Both the position numbers and the translations under genes were made by a program. The notes beneath the pieces are model-generated. The model worked only from the letters and a program-made list of their open reading frames with translations. It did no database searches and was not told the DNA's origin. Shown in pieces: positions 27,133 through 35,702 of a stretch of DNA of 64,000 bases. Position 1 is the stretch's first letter, and every line of letters starts with the position of its first letter. The DNA comes from Phormidium tenue FACHB-1052. GTDB taxonomy: Bacteria; Cyanobacteriota; Cyanobacteriia; Phormidesmidales; Phormidesmidaceae. Location: assembly GCF_014696675.1 (NCBI RefSeq), contig NZ_JACJQN010000003.1, forward strand, positions 124,001-188,000, in the 5' to 3' direction.

Positions 27133-27999
27133 ATGAAATGCATTATCAATCGCCGGGCGCAGTTTTCAGCCAGCCACCGCTACTGGCTGAGCGAGCTGAG
27201 TGATGCCGAAAACATCCAGCGGTTTGGCCCCTGCATCAACTTCCCCGGTCACGGTCACAACTACGTGCTCTACGTAGCCATGGAAGGTGACCTAGACGAG
27301 TACGGCATGGTGCTCAACCTGTCCGATGTGAAACACATGATTAAGCAAGAAGTCACCGCCCAGCTCGACTTTGCTTACCTCAACGAAGTCTGGCCCGAAT
27401 TTCAGCACACCTTGCCCACCACCGAATACGTAGCCAAGGTGATCTGGGATCGCCTCGCACCCCACCTGCCCATCGTCAACATTCAGCTTTTCGAACATCC
27501 CGAACTCTGGTCCGACTACTCAGGTAACGCCATGGAAGCCTTTCTCACCGTCAGCACTCACTTTAGCGCCGCCCACCGCTTGGCCTCACCTCGTCTCAGC
27601 TATGAAGAAAACTGCGAAATTTACGGCAAGTGCGCCCGCCCTCACGGCCACGGTCATAACTACCACCTAGAAGTCACTGTCAAAGGAGAAATCGATCCTC
27701 GCACTGGCATGCTGGTCGATTTAGCCGCGCTCCAGGCAGTTATTGACGAGTACGTAGTAGAACCGTTCGACCACACCTTCCTCAACAAAGACATCCCCTA
27801 CTTTGCCGAAGTAGTGCCCACGGCGGAGAACATCGCTGTCCACATTCGCGACCTGCTGCAAGGCCCGATCGCTGACTTGGGTGCCAGCCTTCACAAGGTC
27901 AAGCTGATCGAGAGTCCCAACAATTCTGCGGAAGTTTATGCCTCGGTGCCGACAGATGATGCTGTGGCTGCGGCTGCACCAGAGTTCGCTACTGTCTAA
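27133..27999 (+). CDS. Tandem-domain 6-pyruvoyl-tetrahydropterin synthase / QueD-like protein
   Basis: The protein has 288 residues made of two PTPS domains. Domain 1 (1-130) has FSASHRYW and GPCINFPGHGHNYV; domain 2 (138-275) has FSAAHRLA and GKCARPHGHGHNYH. Each keeps three zinc-binding histidines and a cysteine four residues before the HGH block, so both could be active. QueD makes 6-carboxy-tetrahydropterin for queuosine; cyanobacterial PTPS can also make tetrahydrobiopterin. Single-domain enzymes are about 120-140 residues. A terminator hairpin follows at 28036. Confidence 0.9.
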   Translation: MKCIINRRAQFSASHRYWLSELSDAENIQRFGPCINFPGHGHNYVLYVAMEGDLDEYGMVLNLSDVKHMIKQEVTAQLDFAYLNEVWPEFQHTLPTTEYVAKVIWDRLAPHLPIVNIQLFEHPELWSDYSGNAMEAFLTVSTHFSAAHRLASPRLSYEENCEIYGKCARPHGHGHNYHLEVTVKGEIDPRTGMLVDLAALQAVIDEYVVEPFDHTFLNKDIPYFAEVVPTAENIAVHIRDLLQGPIADLGASLHKVKLIESPNNSAEVYASVPTDDAVAAAAPEFATV

Positions 28000-28032
28000 T
28001 GGCTTGGGCTACTTAGGCCAGCATTTCTAATC

Positions 28033-28083
28033 AAGGACTCTCGCCTGCTAGTGGTTTTGGAGCAGGGAGAGTCTTTGGTTTTT
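28033..28083 (+). terminator. Rho-independent terminator after PTPS gene
   Basis: GACTCTC-G-CCTGCT (28036-28049) pairs with AGCAGG-GAGAGTC (28061-28073), and the hairpin is followed by TTTGGTTTTT. Confidence 0.8.
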
Positions 28084-28216
28084 GGGGCGATCGCCAACCA
28101 ACAACCCATTCAAGAGCTGGAGTACTGGCATCTACTGACGTTTTTTTGATCCTTGTCTTTTCGATTGTTGGCTGTCTGCCTTTATCCATCAAGTGAGTGA
28201 GTGAAGAACGAGGAGG

Positions 28217-29200
28217 CTATCGCGATCGATTCTCTCGCTTTGTCACCCGGCTCTCATAGGTTTCATAGGCGGCTACAATGCGCTGCACCAGCGGATGACG
28301 CACCACATCCGCCTGGTTGAGCTGACAAAAGGCAATTCCGTTTACCCCTTTGAGAATCTGCTGAGCTACGGCCAGGCCCGAGGTCTGGTCGGCTGGCAAG
28401 TCGGTTTGGGTAACATCGCCCGTTACCACCATGCGCGACTTAAAGCCCAGGCGGGTCAGCACCATCTTCATCTGAGCCGGAGTGGTGTTCTGGGCTTCAT
28501 CCATAATCACAAAGGCGTTGTTGAGGGTGCGCCCCCGCATGTAGGCCAGGGGGGCCACCTCGATAATGTTGCGCTCCATCAGGTTGGCGACTTTCTCCGG
28601 GTCTACCAACTCGTGGAGGGCATCGTAGAGGGGCCGCAGGTAGGGATTGACCTTTTGCTGCAAATCCCCCGGCAAAAAGCCCAGCCGTTCCCCCGCTTCG
28701 ACCGCCGGACGAGTCAGAATCAGGCGTTCAAATTCGTTGTTGAGCAGTGCCTGAATACCTACTAGGGTCGCCAGAAAGGTCTTGCCGGTGCCCGCCGGGC
28801 CGATGCAAAACACCATGTCCTGACTGCGCAGGGCCTTGACATACTGCTTTTGGCGAAAGGTTTTGGCCCGCACCACCTCACCTCGTCGAGTGCGAGCCAC
28901 CACATCCTGGTGAATGGCTTGAAGCTCGTCGATGCGATCGGTGTCGAGGGCTTGGCGAGCCGTCATAATGTCGGCGGTAGTGACTGGCTGCCCTTGGCTC
29001 CACAGAGGCTCTAGAGCCATAACCAACCGCTGGGCTAGAGCAGCACCGTTGTCAGTACCCGAAATAAACAACTCCTGGCCGCGCAGTACTAGAGATGCTC
29101 CAGTTTGGCTGGCCAGGAGTTTAATATTTTCGTCTCGGTAGCCTGCCAGGGCCACAGCGCCCTCTGAGGTAGGCAGTTCAATCCGCAGGGGAGAATCCAT
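28217..29200 (-). CDS. phoH: PhoH-like ATPase
   Basis: The protein has 327 residues. An N-terminal KH-like region precedes a RecA-type ATPase with Walker A GPAGTGKT and Walker B FVIMDEAQNTT. The helicase-like motif GDVTQTDLP follows. PhoH/YbeZ is linked to RNA metabolism and ribosome maturation. It is downstream of khpA and rpsP on the same strand, an arrangement common in cyanobacteria. Confidence 0.95.
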   Translation of the reverse strand: MDSPLRIELPTSEGAVALAGYRDENIKLLASQTGASLVLRGQELFISGTDNGAALAQRLVMALEPLWSQGQPVTTADIMTARQALDTDRIDELQAIHQDVVARTRRGEVVRAKTFRQKQYVKALRSQDMVFCIGPAGTGKTFLATLVGIQALLNNEFERLILTRPAVEAGERLGFLPGDLQQKVNPYLRPLYDALHELVDPEKVANLMERNIIEVAPLAYMRGRTLNNAFVIMDEAQNTTPAQMKMVLTRLGFKSRMVVTGDVTQTDLPADQTSGLAVAQQILKGVNGIAFCQLNQADVVRHPLVQRIVAAYETYESRVTKRENRSR

Positions 29201-29250
29201 CTATAAAGATTGCCAGAATAATTCGGGCCTAGAGTGCGTATGCCTAAACC

Positions 29251-29598
29251 CTACACTTTTGGCCGAAGCTGGGGCTTAGGCTTGCCCGACGATCGCTGAG
29301 AAGGGCCACTGTGAGACCTATGATCAGTCCCAGTTTCCTGCTCTGAGGCTCCGTAGACATCTACATAGGCCGACCAACCCGACAACGCTGCCGTAGCCCG
29401 CACAACAGTGCGAATGGCTTGAATATTGCGCCCGCCCCGGCCAAACACCTTGCCCCGCTCATCACCCTTAAAGGCAATTCGGATCCAAACCTTAGACAGC
29501 GCAGCATTCTCTTCGCAATCGATACGCAAAGAAGCGGGCGAGTCTAAGAAAGGCTCTACCAAAAACCGAACCAGTCCTGGGAAATCAGGGCTATTCAT
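29251..29598 (-). CDS. khpA: KH-domain RNA-binding protein KhpA
   Basis: The product has 115 residues from ATG 29598 (MNSPDFPGLVRFLVEPFL); an upstream TTG at 29622 adds only eight residues and is less likely. The KH GxxG loop is GRGGRNIQAIRTVVRA. The C-terminus is a basic, disordered tail (SHSGPSQRSSGKPKPQLRP). It lies 32 bp after rpsP and likely acts with the ribosome or as an RNA chaperone. Confidence 0.92.
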   Translation of the reverse strand: MNSPDFPGLVRFLVEPFLDSPASLRIDCEENAALSKVWIRIAFKGDERGKVFGRGGRNIQAIRTVVRATAALSGWSAYVDVYGASEQETGTDHRSHSGPSQRSSGKPKPQLRPKV

Positions 29599-29630
29599 GG
29601 TGGGGGCAAGGGCTAAAAGCAATGGGTGAG

Positions 29631-29909
29631 CTAGGCTTCAGCCTTAACTTCGGTCTTGAAGTTGGTCTTACGCTTTTCAAGCAGATTGGCTTTTTCGAGA
29701 ATGTGCCGCACGGTCTGGGTAGGCTGCGCACCCTGTTCTAAGCGACGCGTAATGGCGTCAACGTCGAGTCGAGTTTCGTCGGTGCGAGGGTTGTAGAAGC
29801 CAACTTCTTCTAGAGGGCGGCCGTCGCGACGGGCATCGCTATTGATGGCTACGATGCGGTAGCTGACTTCCCGCTTTTTGCCGAAACGCTTGAGTCGAAG
29901 CTTAATCAT
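29631..29909 (-). CDS. rpsP: 30S ribosomal protein S16
   Basis: The protein has 92 residues starting at ATG 29909 ([20 protein letters not shown]), the invariant S16 start; the frame remains open 78 bp upstream but those residues are not S16. [12 protein letters not shown] and [12 protein letters not shown] are typical. It leads the rpsP-khpA-phoH minus-strand block. Confidence 0.97.
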   Translation of the reverse strand: MIKLRLKRFGKKREVSYRIVAINSDARRDGRPLEEVGFYNPRTDETRLDVDAITRRLEQGAQPTQTVRHILEKANLLEKRKTNFKTEVKAEA

Positions 29910-30054
29910 AGGGTTTAGAGCAACGTCGTTGAGGTTGAAAGGTTTAGACCTGTACGGATTGCGGCAGGACAGCCAGAATAAATCCACAGGTTTCTAATCC
30001 TACCACTAGAGACCTTTGGAATCAATAATTTTGGCCCAAAAGCTTGAGGCTATT

Positions 30055-30089
30055 AGGGCGATGTCTCTAAAAACTTGGGGCATCGCCCT
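30055..30089 (-). terminator. Hairpin between psbN and rpsP
   Basis: AGGGCGATG (30055-30063) is the exact reverse complement of CATCGCCCT (30081-30089), with a 17-nt loop. It begins 9 bp past the psbN stop. No U-tract follows, so termination is plausible but unproven. Confidence 0.45.
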
Positions 30090-30097
30090 GAGAAACC

Positions 30098-30229
30098 CTA
30101 GTCTTCGTGGTCATCAAAGGGGTCAGCCAACTGCTTGGACGGGGGGCCAAAGGACATGTACACTGAGTAACCAGTCACGGCTACCACCACGGCAGCCACG
30201 GAAATGATAAGAACTGTTGCAGGTTCCAT
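30098..30229 (-). CDS. psbN: Photosystem II protein PsbN
   Basis: The protein has 43 residues, MEPATVLIISVAAVVVAV then TGYSVYMSFGPPSKQLADP, ending FDDHED. This is the canonical PsbN with one N-terminal membrane helix and a conserved FGPPSK...ADPF tail. PsbN is needed for assembly of the photosystem II reaction centre rather than being a stable subunit. It is divergent from psbH (74 bp between starts), the conserved arrangement in cyanobacteria and plastids. Confidence 0.97.
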   Translation of the reverse strand: MEPATVLIISVAAVVVAVTGYSVYMSFGPPSKQLADPFDDHED

Positions 30230-30303
30230 GGGGTTTATGAGAATAGGAAACCACCCCATCCTATAATATTACGAACTATAAAGTGTTGATTGTGGAAGGA
30301 TCC

Positions 30304-30507
30304 ATGGCACAACGGACTAGGTTAGGAGACGTGTTAAAGCCCCTCAACTCCGAGTACGGTAAGGTCGCTCCCGGCTGGGGCACTACCCCGGTGATGGCGG
30401 TCTTTATCGGTCTGTTCTTCGTGTTTCTGCTGATTATTTTGCAGCTTTATAATTCTTCCATCGTGCTGGAAAGCTTTGATGTGGACTGGCGCAGCGTAGG
30501 GCTCTAG
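30304..30507 (+). CDS. psbH: Photosystem II subunit PsbH
   Basis: The protein has 67 residues from ATG 30304 ([20 protein letters not shown]). It has one transmembrane helix ([21 protein letters not shown]) and a short lumenal tail ending WRSVGL. It is a small core subunit next to CP47 that stabilises bicarbonate binding and PSII repair. A 21-bp in-frame extension upstream is not part of the family. A strong terminator follows at 30592. Confidence 0.97.
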   Translation: MAQRTRLGDVLKPLNSEYGKVAPGWGTTPVMAVFIGLFFVFLLIILQLYNSSIVLESFDVDWRSVGL

Positions 30508-30591
30508 GGAGTTTTGGGATCAATCCATCACAGGTTGATTTCAAATTTGGCCAGCATAAGTTTGGATACGGCATCCAAAATTTACTAATCT

Positions 30592-30627
30592 GAGGCTGGG
30601 TAGACCCTTGACTACCCAGCCTCTTTT
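30592..30627 (+). terminator. Rho-independent terminator after psbH
   Basis: GAGGCTGGGTAG (30592-30603) pairs perfectly with CTACCCAGCCTC (30612-30623) around an 8-nt loop, followed by TTTT. Confidence 0.85.
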
Positions 30628-30701
30628 GCCGTTTGATGCACGCATAGTTGATGCACCGCAGCCTGTAGTTTGCACAGCCGTCGTTACTCGGGAGTTGACC
30701 T

Positions 30702-31052
30702 ATGAACGTATTTGGTGTGGGTTTGCCAGAGATGGCGCTAATCATGGTGCTAGCGCTGCTGGTTTTTGGCCCAAAAAAGCTGCCCGAAATTGGCCGCAGC
30801 ATGGGAAAAGCCATCAAGGGCTTTCAAGAGGCTTCTCGGGAGTTTGAAGAGGAGTTCAAGAAGGAAGCCCAACAAATTGAAAAGTCTGTGGCTGCGCCGA
30901 TGAAGGCGACCCTAGAACCTGAAGCGCCCAAAGTGCTAACACCCCCTGAGGCCATCGCGGAGGTTGAACCCGAAATGGCGTCGCTGGAATCCAGTGGTGC
31001 CAATGGCAGCGGCCCTGCGGCTGAGCCTGCTGAAACCGATTCTCCTGCTTAA
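30702..31052 (+). CDS. tatA: Twin-arginine translocase subunit TatA/TatE
   Basis: The protein has 116 residues. It begins MNVFGVGLPEMALIMVLALL, a short membrane helix, then FGPKKLPEIGRSMGKAIKGF, the conserved amphipathic helix with the FGPK(K) hinge. The C-terminus is acidic and Pro/Glu-rich, longer than in most TatA but usual in cyanobacteria. It forms the pore for folded proteins crossing the thylakoid or plasma membrane. pth follows after 20 bp. Confidence 0.93.
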   Translation: MNVFGVGLPEMALIMVLALLVFGPKKLPEIGRSMGKAIKGFQEASREFEEEFKKEAQQIEKSVAAPMKATLEPEAPKVLTPPEAIAEVEPEMASLESSGANGSGPAAEPAETDSPA

Positions 31053-31072
31053 GGTGATAGGGCTGTTGACCT

Positions 31073-31690
31073 ATGGCTGACGCAGTATCACCTGCACTAC
31101 CCTGCTTGATTGTGGGGTTGGGCAACCCAGGAGACAAATATGCAGGCACCCGCCACAACATTGGCTTTGAGGTAATCGATCGCCTCTCTAAGTCCTGGGC
31201 TGTTTCTCTCAAAGAGGAGCGGCGGTTTCAGGGCGAGTATGGAGCAGGGTTTGGGCCAACTCGCCAGAAAGTGTATTTGCTCAAGCCGCTGACCTACATG
31301 AACCGCTCAGGTCAGTCGATGCGGGCGGTGCTCGACTGGCTGAAGCTGGAGCCGAGTCAGGTGCTGGTGGTCTACGACGATATGGATTTGCCAGTGGGGC
31401 GGCTGCGGCTGCGGCTGTCGGGCTCTGCTGGGGGGCACAACGGGATGAAGTCGGCGATCGCTCACCTCGGTACCCAAGAGTTTCCCCGGCTGCGGATTGG
31501 TATTGGGGCGAGCGACCGAACTGGGGATCAGGCAGTGGTTTCCCACGTGCTGGGCAACTTTTCTAAAGCTGAACGCAGCACGCTGGATGGGGTGGTTGAC
31601 ACGACTCTGCGCACAATTGAAAAAGCCCTCACCGACGGGGTCGAAAAAGCCATGAGTCTCTACAACAGCGTAGATTTGAGTGGCGGCTAA
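31073..31690 (+). CDS. pth: Peptidyl-tRNA hydrolase
   Basis: The protein has 205 residues. LIVGLGNPGDKYAGTRHNIGF contains the catalytic His (in RHNIGF) and an active-site Asn. LKPLTYMNRSG, VVYDDMDLPVGRLRLR (catalytic Asp) and GSAGGHNGMKSAI are family hallmarks. It recycles peptidyl-tRNA dropped from ribosomes. It is likely cotranscribed with tatA. Confidence 0.96.
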   Translation: MADAVSPALPCLIVGLGNPGDKYAGTRHNIGFEVIDRLSKSWAVSLKEERRFQGEYGAGFGPTRQKVYLLKPLTYMNRSGQSMRAVLDWLKLEPSQVLVVYDDMDLPVGRLRLRLSGSAGGHNGMKSAIAHLGTQEFPRLRIGIGASDRTGDQAVVSHVLGNFSKAERSTLDGVVDTTLRTIEKALTDGVEKAMSLYNSVDLSGG

Positions 31691-31752
31691 GCTGTCTATT
31701 CCTTAACTCACTCCTTAAAATGCCGAAAAACGCCGATTTTTTGGACTAAGTT

Positions 31753-32523
31753 TTAGGCAGCCGTATGTTCAGCAATTAAATTTTGATAGGTTTGTACTAG
31801 GTTGGGATCGCTCAGAAACAGCTCTAAACGAACGTGGCTGCACTGGTTGAAAAGCACCTTGTCTAACCGAGAAAGCTTTTGAATAGCGGTCTGGGGGGTT
31901 TCAAACTCGTAGATAGTTCCTTTAAGGCCATTTTTGCCGTCGAGGAGAATCGCTACTCTAATTTTCTCGCAGTGGAGTTCTGGTCTTTGTTCAGTGATGC
32001 CAAGAAAAGACATCGCGTCTTGAATCGTTTCGAAGATGCCGCTAGCAGTTGCATCTCGATTGCCGTCGGGCTGAACCGCAACTTCATGACCTAGAATCTG
32101 AGTTTCGCCTAGGCTCACCTCAATGGGGGGAGTGTTGCTACCAATATTTTCAATCACGAGCTTTTCTCGCCGCACGGGAATCTCTACCATCTCGGTTTCG
32201 ACTACTCGGCGGACGCTAACCTCGCCTACCTTGACGCGCTTGCGGTTGACGACTAAACGCTCTTCAACTAGCTGAATAGCCTGACCAGCATTGGGGGAAA
32301 ATTCACGCTGATCCCGATCGATATAAATGGTCTTCGTTTCGGAATCTATAGTTGAGATGGAGGCGCTGGGAATAGTGGCTTGACTAGTTTCGCCATCACG
32401 GCCTATGAGCTGCACAATAAGAGAAAAATCGGTGGCTGTCGAAGGCTGAACTCTAACCACATTGCCGATTAGATATCCTGAGCGATCGAAGACGTCACTG
32501 TTAATGAGGTGTTGTTGAGACAT
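31753..32523 (-). CDS. DUF2382 (YsnF/AvaK) domain protein
   Basis: The protein has 256 residues. The N-terminal part resembles a PRC-barrel-like beta region (VFDRSGYLIGNVVRVQ). The DUF2382 segment LVEERLVVNRKRVKVGEVSVRRVVETEMVEIPVRREKLVIE is split in the text as one block at about residues 90-130. A C-terminal region of about 90 residues is not recognised. The family is stress-linked (YsnF) but of unknown biochemistry. It lies 117 bp downstream of a second DUF2382 gene on the same strand. Confidence 0.82.
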   Translation of the reverse strand: MSQQHLINSDVFDRSGYLIGNVVRVQPSTATDFSLIVQLIGRDGETSQATIPSASISTIDSETKTIYIDRDQREFSPNAGQAIQLVEERLVVNRKRVKVGEVSVRRVVETEMVEIPVRREKLVIENIGSNTPPIEVSLGETQILGHEVAVQPDGNRDATASGIFETIQDAMSFLGITEQRPELHCEKIRVAILLDGKNGLKGTIYEFETPQTAIQKLSRLDKVLFNQCSHVRLELFLSDPNLVQTYQNLIAEHTAA

Positions 32524-32640
32524 TTTGAGACGCAGGTAAGCTAATGACTAATATTTGCCATAGATATTAAGAGGACGCAGCCGTAGCTACGCCCTCTTAG
32601 GTTAAACGGAGATACTAACGTTTATCTCCTAGTTCAAACC

Positions 32641-33636
32641 CTATCGATCGATTCTAGGGTTACCGTCGGTGTTGATATCTAGCTCTTCACGACGGATCTC
32701 TTCACGCGATCGGATGAGCTCACGGTCAGTTTCCTTGTGGACGTCGACTTCTTCGCGAACGAAGGCCTCTTTCTCGACATTTACCTGCTCTTCGTAGACT
32801 TCCATGCGAGCCACTTCTTTGTTCTCAAAAACGTGGTCGGTGCCTACGGCGGGCTGACCGGTAACTTCGCGTCTTTCGATCACAACGCGTTCTTTCTCAA
32901 TCGGCTCAGAGACTTCAGCAGTTTGAGTTTCAACGCGTTTGCCCACGGTTACATCGCCCACTTTGGCGCGGTTGCGGTGAGCAACTAGGCGCTCTTCATA
33001 CAGCCGCAGCGGACCGTGGTTGTCTTCATCGCTTAAGCCATAGAAGCTGGGTTCGCGATCGTACGGCGTAGGCGTTGTCTGGTCAACGTTCTGATTAGCC
33101 ATGGTTTCGCGAATCTTGTTAACTCCTTGGGTGTTGCCAACAGTGGTTTTGGTGCGCTGCTGGTCTACCTCTAGAGGATTCATGCGGTCAGAATCTAGGG
33201 GATTCATGTTGGTGGCGTCATTAGGCGCAACATAGGTGTTACCTAGAAACTGACGACTAGAGCGTCTCTGAGCCATGGGCCGATACTGACCGCGAACTTG
33301 CTCTTCATAGCGCTCGTCTACTACGGTATCGTCTTTATATTCAGGCAGGTTTTCAACCTGACTTTTAGACAGACCATTCACATAGACGCGATTTTTATCG
33401 TAATCAAACCGGGCCACACCAACGGGAACTAAAACATTTTTGCCAAAGATCCACGGGCCGGTGTCAACAACTAGATAACGAAAGCGACCCGATTCGTCTA
33501 CAAGCAGATCTTTTGCGGTGCCAACTTTGTCTTCACCCTGGGCATAAACAGAGTAGGAATCAATGTCTCCCATTTGCCCGTCAGCTAGGGTTTCTTTGTA
33601 GTTCGGGTAGTAATCTTTGAGATGGTACAAAGCCAT
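32641..33636 (-). CDS. PRC-barrel plus DUF2382 stress-response protein
   Basis: The protein has 331 residues. The N-terminal PRC-barrel is at about 15-105 (DKVGTAKDLLVDESGRFRYL), a polar linker at 110-210, and DUF2382 at 215-325 (RLVAHRNRAKVGDVTVGKRV, EEVDVHKETDREL). Such proteins are abundant in desiccation- and salt-tolerant cyanobacteria. A ribosome site (AGGAGG) precedes the start. The divergent 279-bp upstream region separates it from the SulP gene. Confidence 0.87.
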   Translation of the reverse strand: MALYHLKDYYPNYKETLADGQMGDIDSYSVYAQGEDKVGTAKDLLVDESGRFRYLVVDTGPWIFGKNVLVPVGVARFDYDKNRVYVNGLSKSQVENLPEYKDDTVVDERYEEQVRGQYRPMAQRRSSRQFLGNTYVAPNDATNMNPLDSDRMNPLEVDQQRTKTTVGNTQGVNKIRETMANQNVDQTTPTPYDREPSFYGLSDEDNHGPLRLYEERLVAHRNRAKVGDVTVGKRVETQTAEVSEPIEKERVVIERREVTGQPAVGTDHVFENKEVARMEVYEEQVNVEKEAFVREEVDVHKETDRELIRSREEIRREELDINTDGNPRIDR

Positions 33637-33915
33637 ATTTAAGTCCTCCTGAAAATTTGTCTTGGTGTCATACTAGAACCCAGATTCATTTGTCTTATCG
33701 GTCAATGGAAAGACGCTTGCATTCTCAATAGGCATACTTCTTCTTCTGTTTTTGGCAGCTCACCCCATTCAGGGGTTTATCTTTCGGCAGCTGCTAAATC
33801 AACAGCGGCAGAAGGTCTGTAGCTTTGAGATCGCCTCAGCAATGGCTCCTCTATTCCTGCCAGGGGCTTTCGTTCTGTGCTGAGTTAAGCGGTAAGCTAC
33901 TGAGTCTGTTTTAAT

Positions 33916-35640
33916 TTGAGAACCAAGGTGGCTGTTAAACCCAAGTATTTTCCGCTCTCTGCTCTAATGCCTGGGTTAGCGCGCCTGCGTCATTACCCGA
34001 ATGCCTGGCTGCGCCAAGACAGCCTGGCGGGGGTCACTGTGGCCGCCTATCTCATTCCCCAGTGCATGGCCTACGGAGAATTGGCGGGGGTGGGGCCAGT
34101 GCAAGGGCTATGGGCAATTTTACCGGCGCTGCTGTTGTACACCTTGGTGGGCACGTCGCCCCAGCTTTCGGTAGGGCCAGAGTCGAGCACGGCGGTGATG
34201 ACAGCGGTGGCGATCGCCCCCCTAGCCGCGACCTCTGCCACCAGCTACCCCATGTTGGCCTCACTGTTGGCCTGTGCGGTGGGGATATTGTGTCTGGTGG
34301 GGTATGCGGCCCGGCTGGGGTTTTTGGCCGATTTGCTCTCTAAGCCAATTTTGATTGGTTATATGGCTGGGGTGGCCGTCATTATGATTGCCGGGCAGCT
34401 CAGCCGCGTGAGCGGGGTGCCGGTTGAAGCGGAGTCGGTGGTGGGGCAGCTGGGGGAGTTTGGAAGTCACCTGGGTCTGGCCCACGGGCCCACGGTGGCG
34501 GTGGCGGGCTTTGTTCTGGTGTTTTTGTTTGCGGTACAGGCCTGGTTTCCTCGGGTGCCGGGGCCGCTGCTAGCGGTCTTGTTGGCCACGGCCCTGGTGG
34601 CATGGCTGGGGCTAGACCAGCAGGGAGTCAGGGTGGTGGGCGAAATTCCGGCGGGACTGCCCCGGTTTGTGGTGCCGTTGGCCTCTCGCCAAGAGATGCT
34701 ACAGATTTTGACGGCGGCGGTGGGGATTGCGATCGTGGGCTATTCAGACAATGTGCTGACGGCGCGGGCGTTGGCGGCCCGCCAACACCAGACGATTGAC
34801 GCCAACCAGGAGCTATTTGCTCTCGGGGTGGCCAACTTGGGCGGCGGGCTGATGCAGGGCTTTCCGGTAAGCAGCAGCGCCAGCCGAGCGGCCATTGGCG
34901 ACTCCATGGGCAGCAAGAGCCAGGTCTATTCGCTGGCGGCCTTTGGGGTGGTGCTGGGGGTGCTGTTGTTTTTGCGGCCCCTGTTGGCGATGTTTCCGAC
35001 GGCGGCGTTGGGGGCGCTGGTGATCTTTGCCGCCACTAAGCTGGTGGATATTCCCGAGTTTGTGCGGCTGAGGGCTTTTCGTCAGGGAGATTTTGCCCTG
35101 GCGCTGGCCACAACGGTGGGGGTACTAGCAACAGATCTGCTGATGGGAGTAGCGATCGCCGTTGGCCTCTCTGTAATCGAACTCTTTGCCCGCATTGCCC
35201 GCCCCCACGATGCGGTGATGGGTAGGGTACCCAATATTGCTGGGCTGCACGATGTGACGGACTGGCCGGGAGCCACCACAATTCCAGGGTTGGTGATCTA
35301 TCGCTACGATGCCCCCCTGTTTTTTGCCAATGCGGCAAATTTCCAGCGCCGCGCCCTAGCGGTGATTGAGGCCGAAGCCGCGCCAGTGGAGTGGTTTGTG
35401 ATCAACACCGAAGCCATGGTCGAGATCGACATTACCGCTGCCGATATGCTGGTGGAGCTGTACGAAACGCTGAGGAAGCAAGGCATTACCCTGGCCTTAG
35501 CGCGGGTCAAACAAGATCTCTACGCCCAGCTTAAGCGCAGCGGGCTGCTAGAGCTGATCGGTACCGAGCATATTTTCTTTACGCTGCCGAGTGCGATCGA
35601 TGGGTTTCACCAGCGCCACCGCCCAAGCGAAAATCCTTAA
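33916..35640 (+). CDS. SulP family inorganic anion transporter with STAS domain
   Basis: The protein has 574 residues. The SulP signature appears near the N-terminus (RQDSLAGVTVAAYLIPQCMAYGELAGV), followed by about ten hydrophobic segments to residue 400. A STAS domain follows (about 440-560; VIYRYDAPLFFANAANFQRRAL). It may carry sulfate, bicarbonate (BicA-like) or another anion; sequence alone does not decide. TTG 33916 is used; GTG 33928 is an equally good start. A terminator shared with the convergent peptidase gene follows. Confidence 0.9.
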   Translation: MRTKVAVKPKYFPLSALMPGLARLRHYPNAWLRQDSLAGVTVAAYLIPQCMAYGELAGVGPVQGLWAILPALLLYTLVGTSPQLSVGPESSTAVMTAVAIAPLAATSATSYPMLASLLACAVGILCLVGYAARLGFLADLLSKPILIGYMAGVAVIMIAGQLSRVSGVPVEAESVVGQLGEFGSHLGLAHGPTVAVAGFVLVFLFAVQAWFPRVPGPLLAVLLATALVAWLGLDQQGVRVVGEIPAGLPRFVVPLASRQEMLQILTAAVGIAIVGYSDNVLTARALAARQHQTIDANQELFALGVANLGGGLMQGFPVSSSASRAAIGDSMGSKSQVYSLAAFGVVLGVLLFLRPLLAMFPTAALGALVIFAATKLVDIPEFVRLRAFRQGDFALALATTVGVLATDLLMGVAIAVGLSVIELFARIARPHDAVMGRVPNIAGLHDVTDWPGATTIPGLVIYRYDAPLFFANAANFQRRALAVIEAEAAPVEWFVINTEAMVEIDITAADMLVELYETLRKQGITLALARVKQDLYAQLKRSGLLELIGTEHIFFTLPSAIDGFHQRHRPSENP

Positions 35641-35650
35641 GCTCAAAAAG

Positions 35651-35680
35651 AACCCAGAGTTTTTACAAAAACCCTGGGTT
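35651..35680. terminator. Bidirectional terminator between SulP and oligopeptidase genes
   Basis: AACCCAG/CTGGGTT and GTTTTT/AAAAAC form one long hairpin with A- and T-rich sides. It lies in the 62-bp convergent gap, so it can serve both strands. Confidence 0.75.
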
Positions 35681-35702
35681 CTAGTCTGTTTAGGGGCAGG
35701 CT

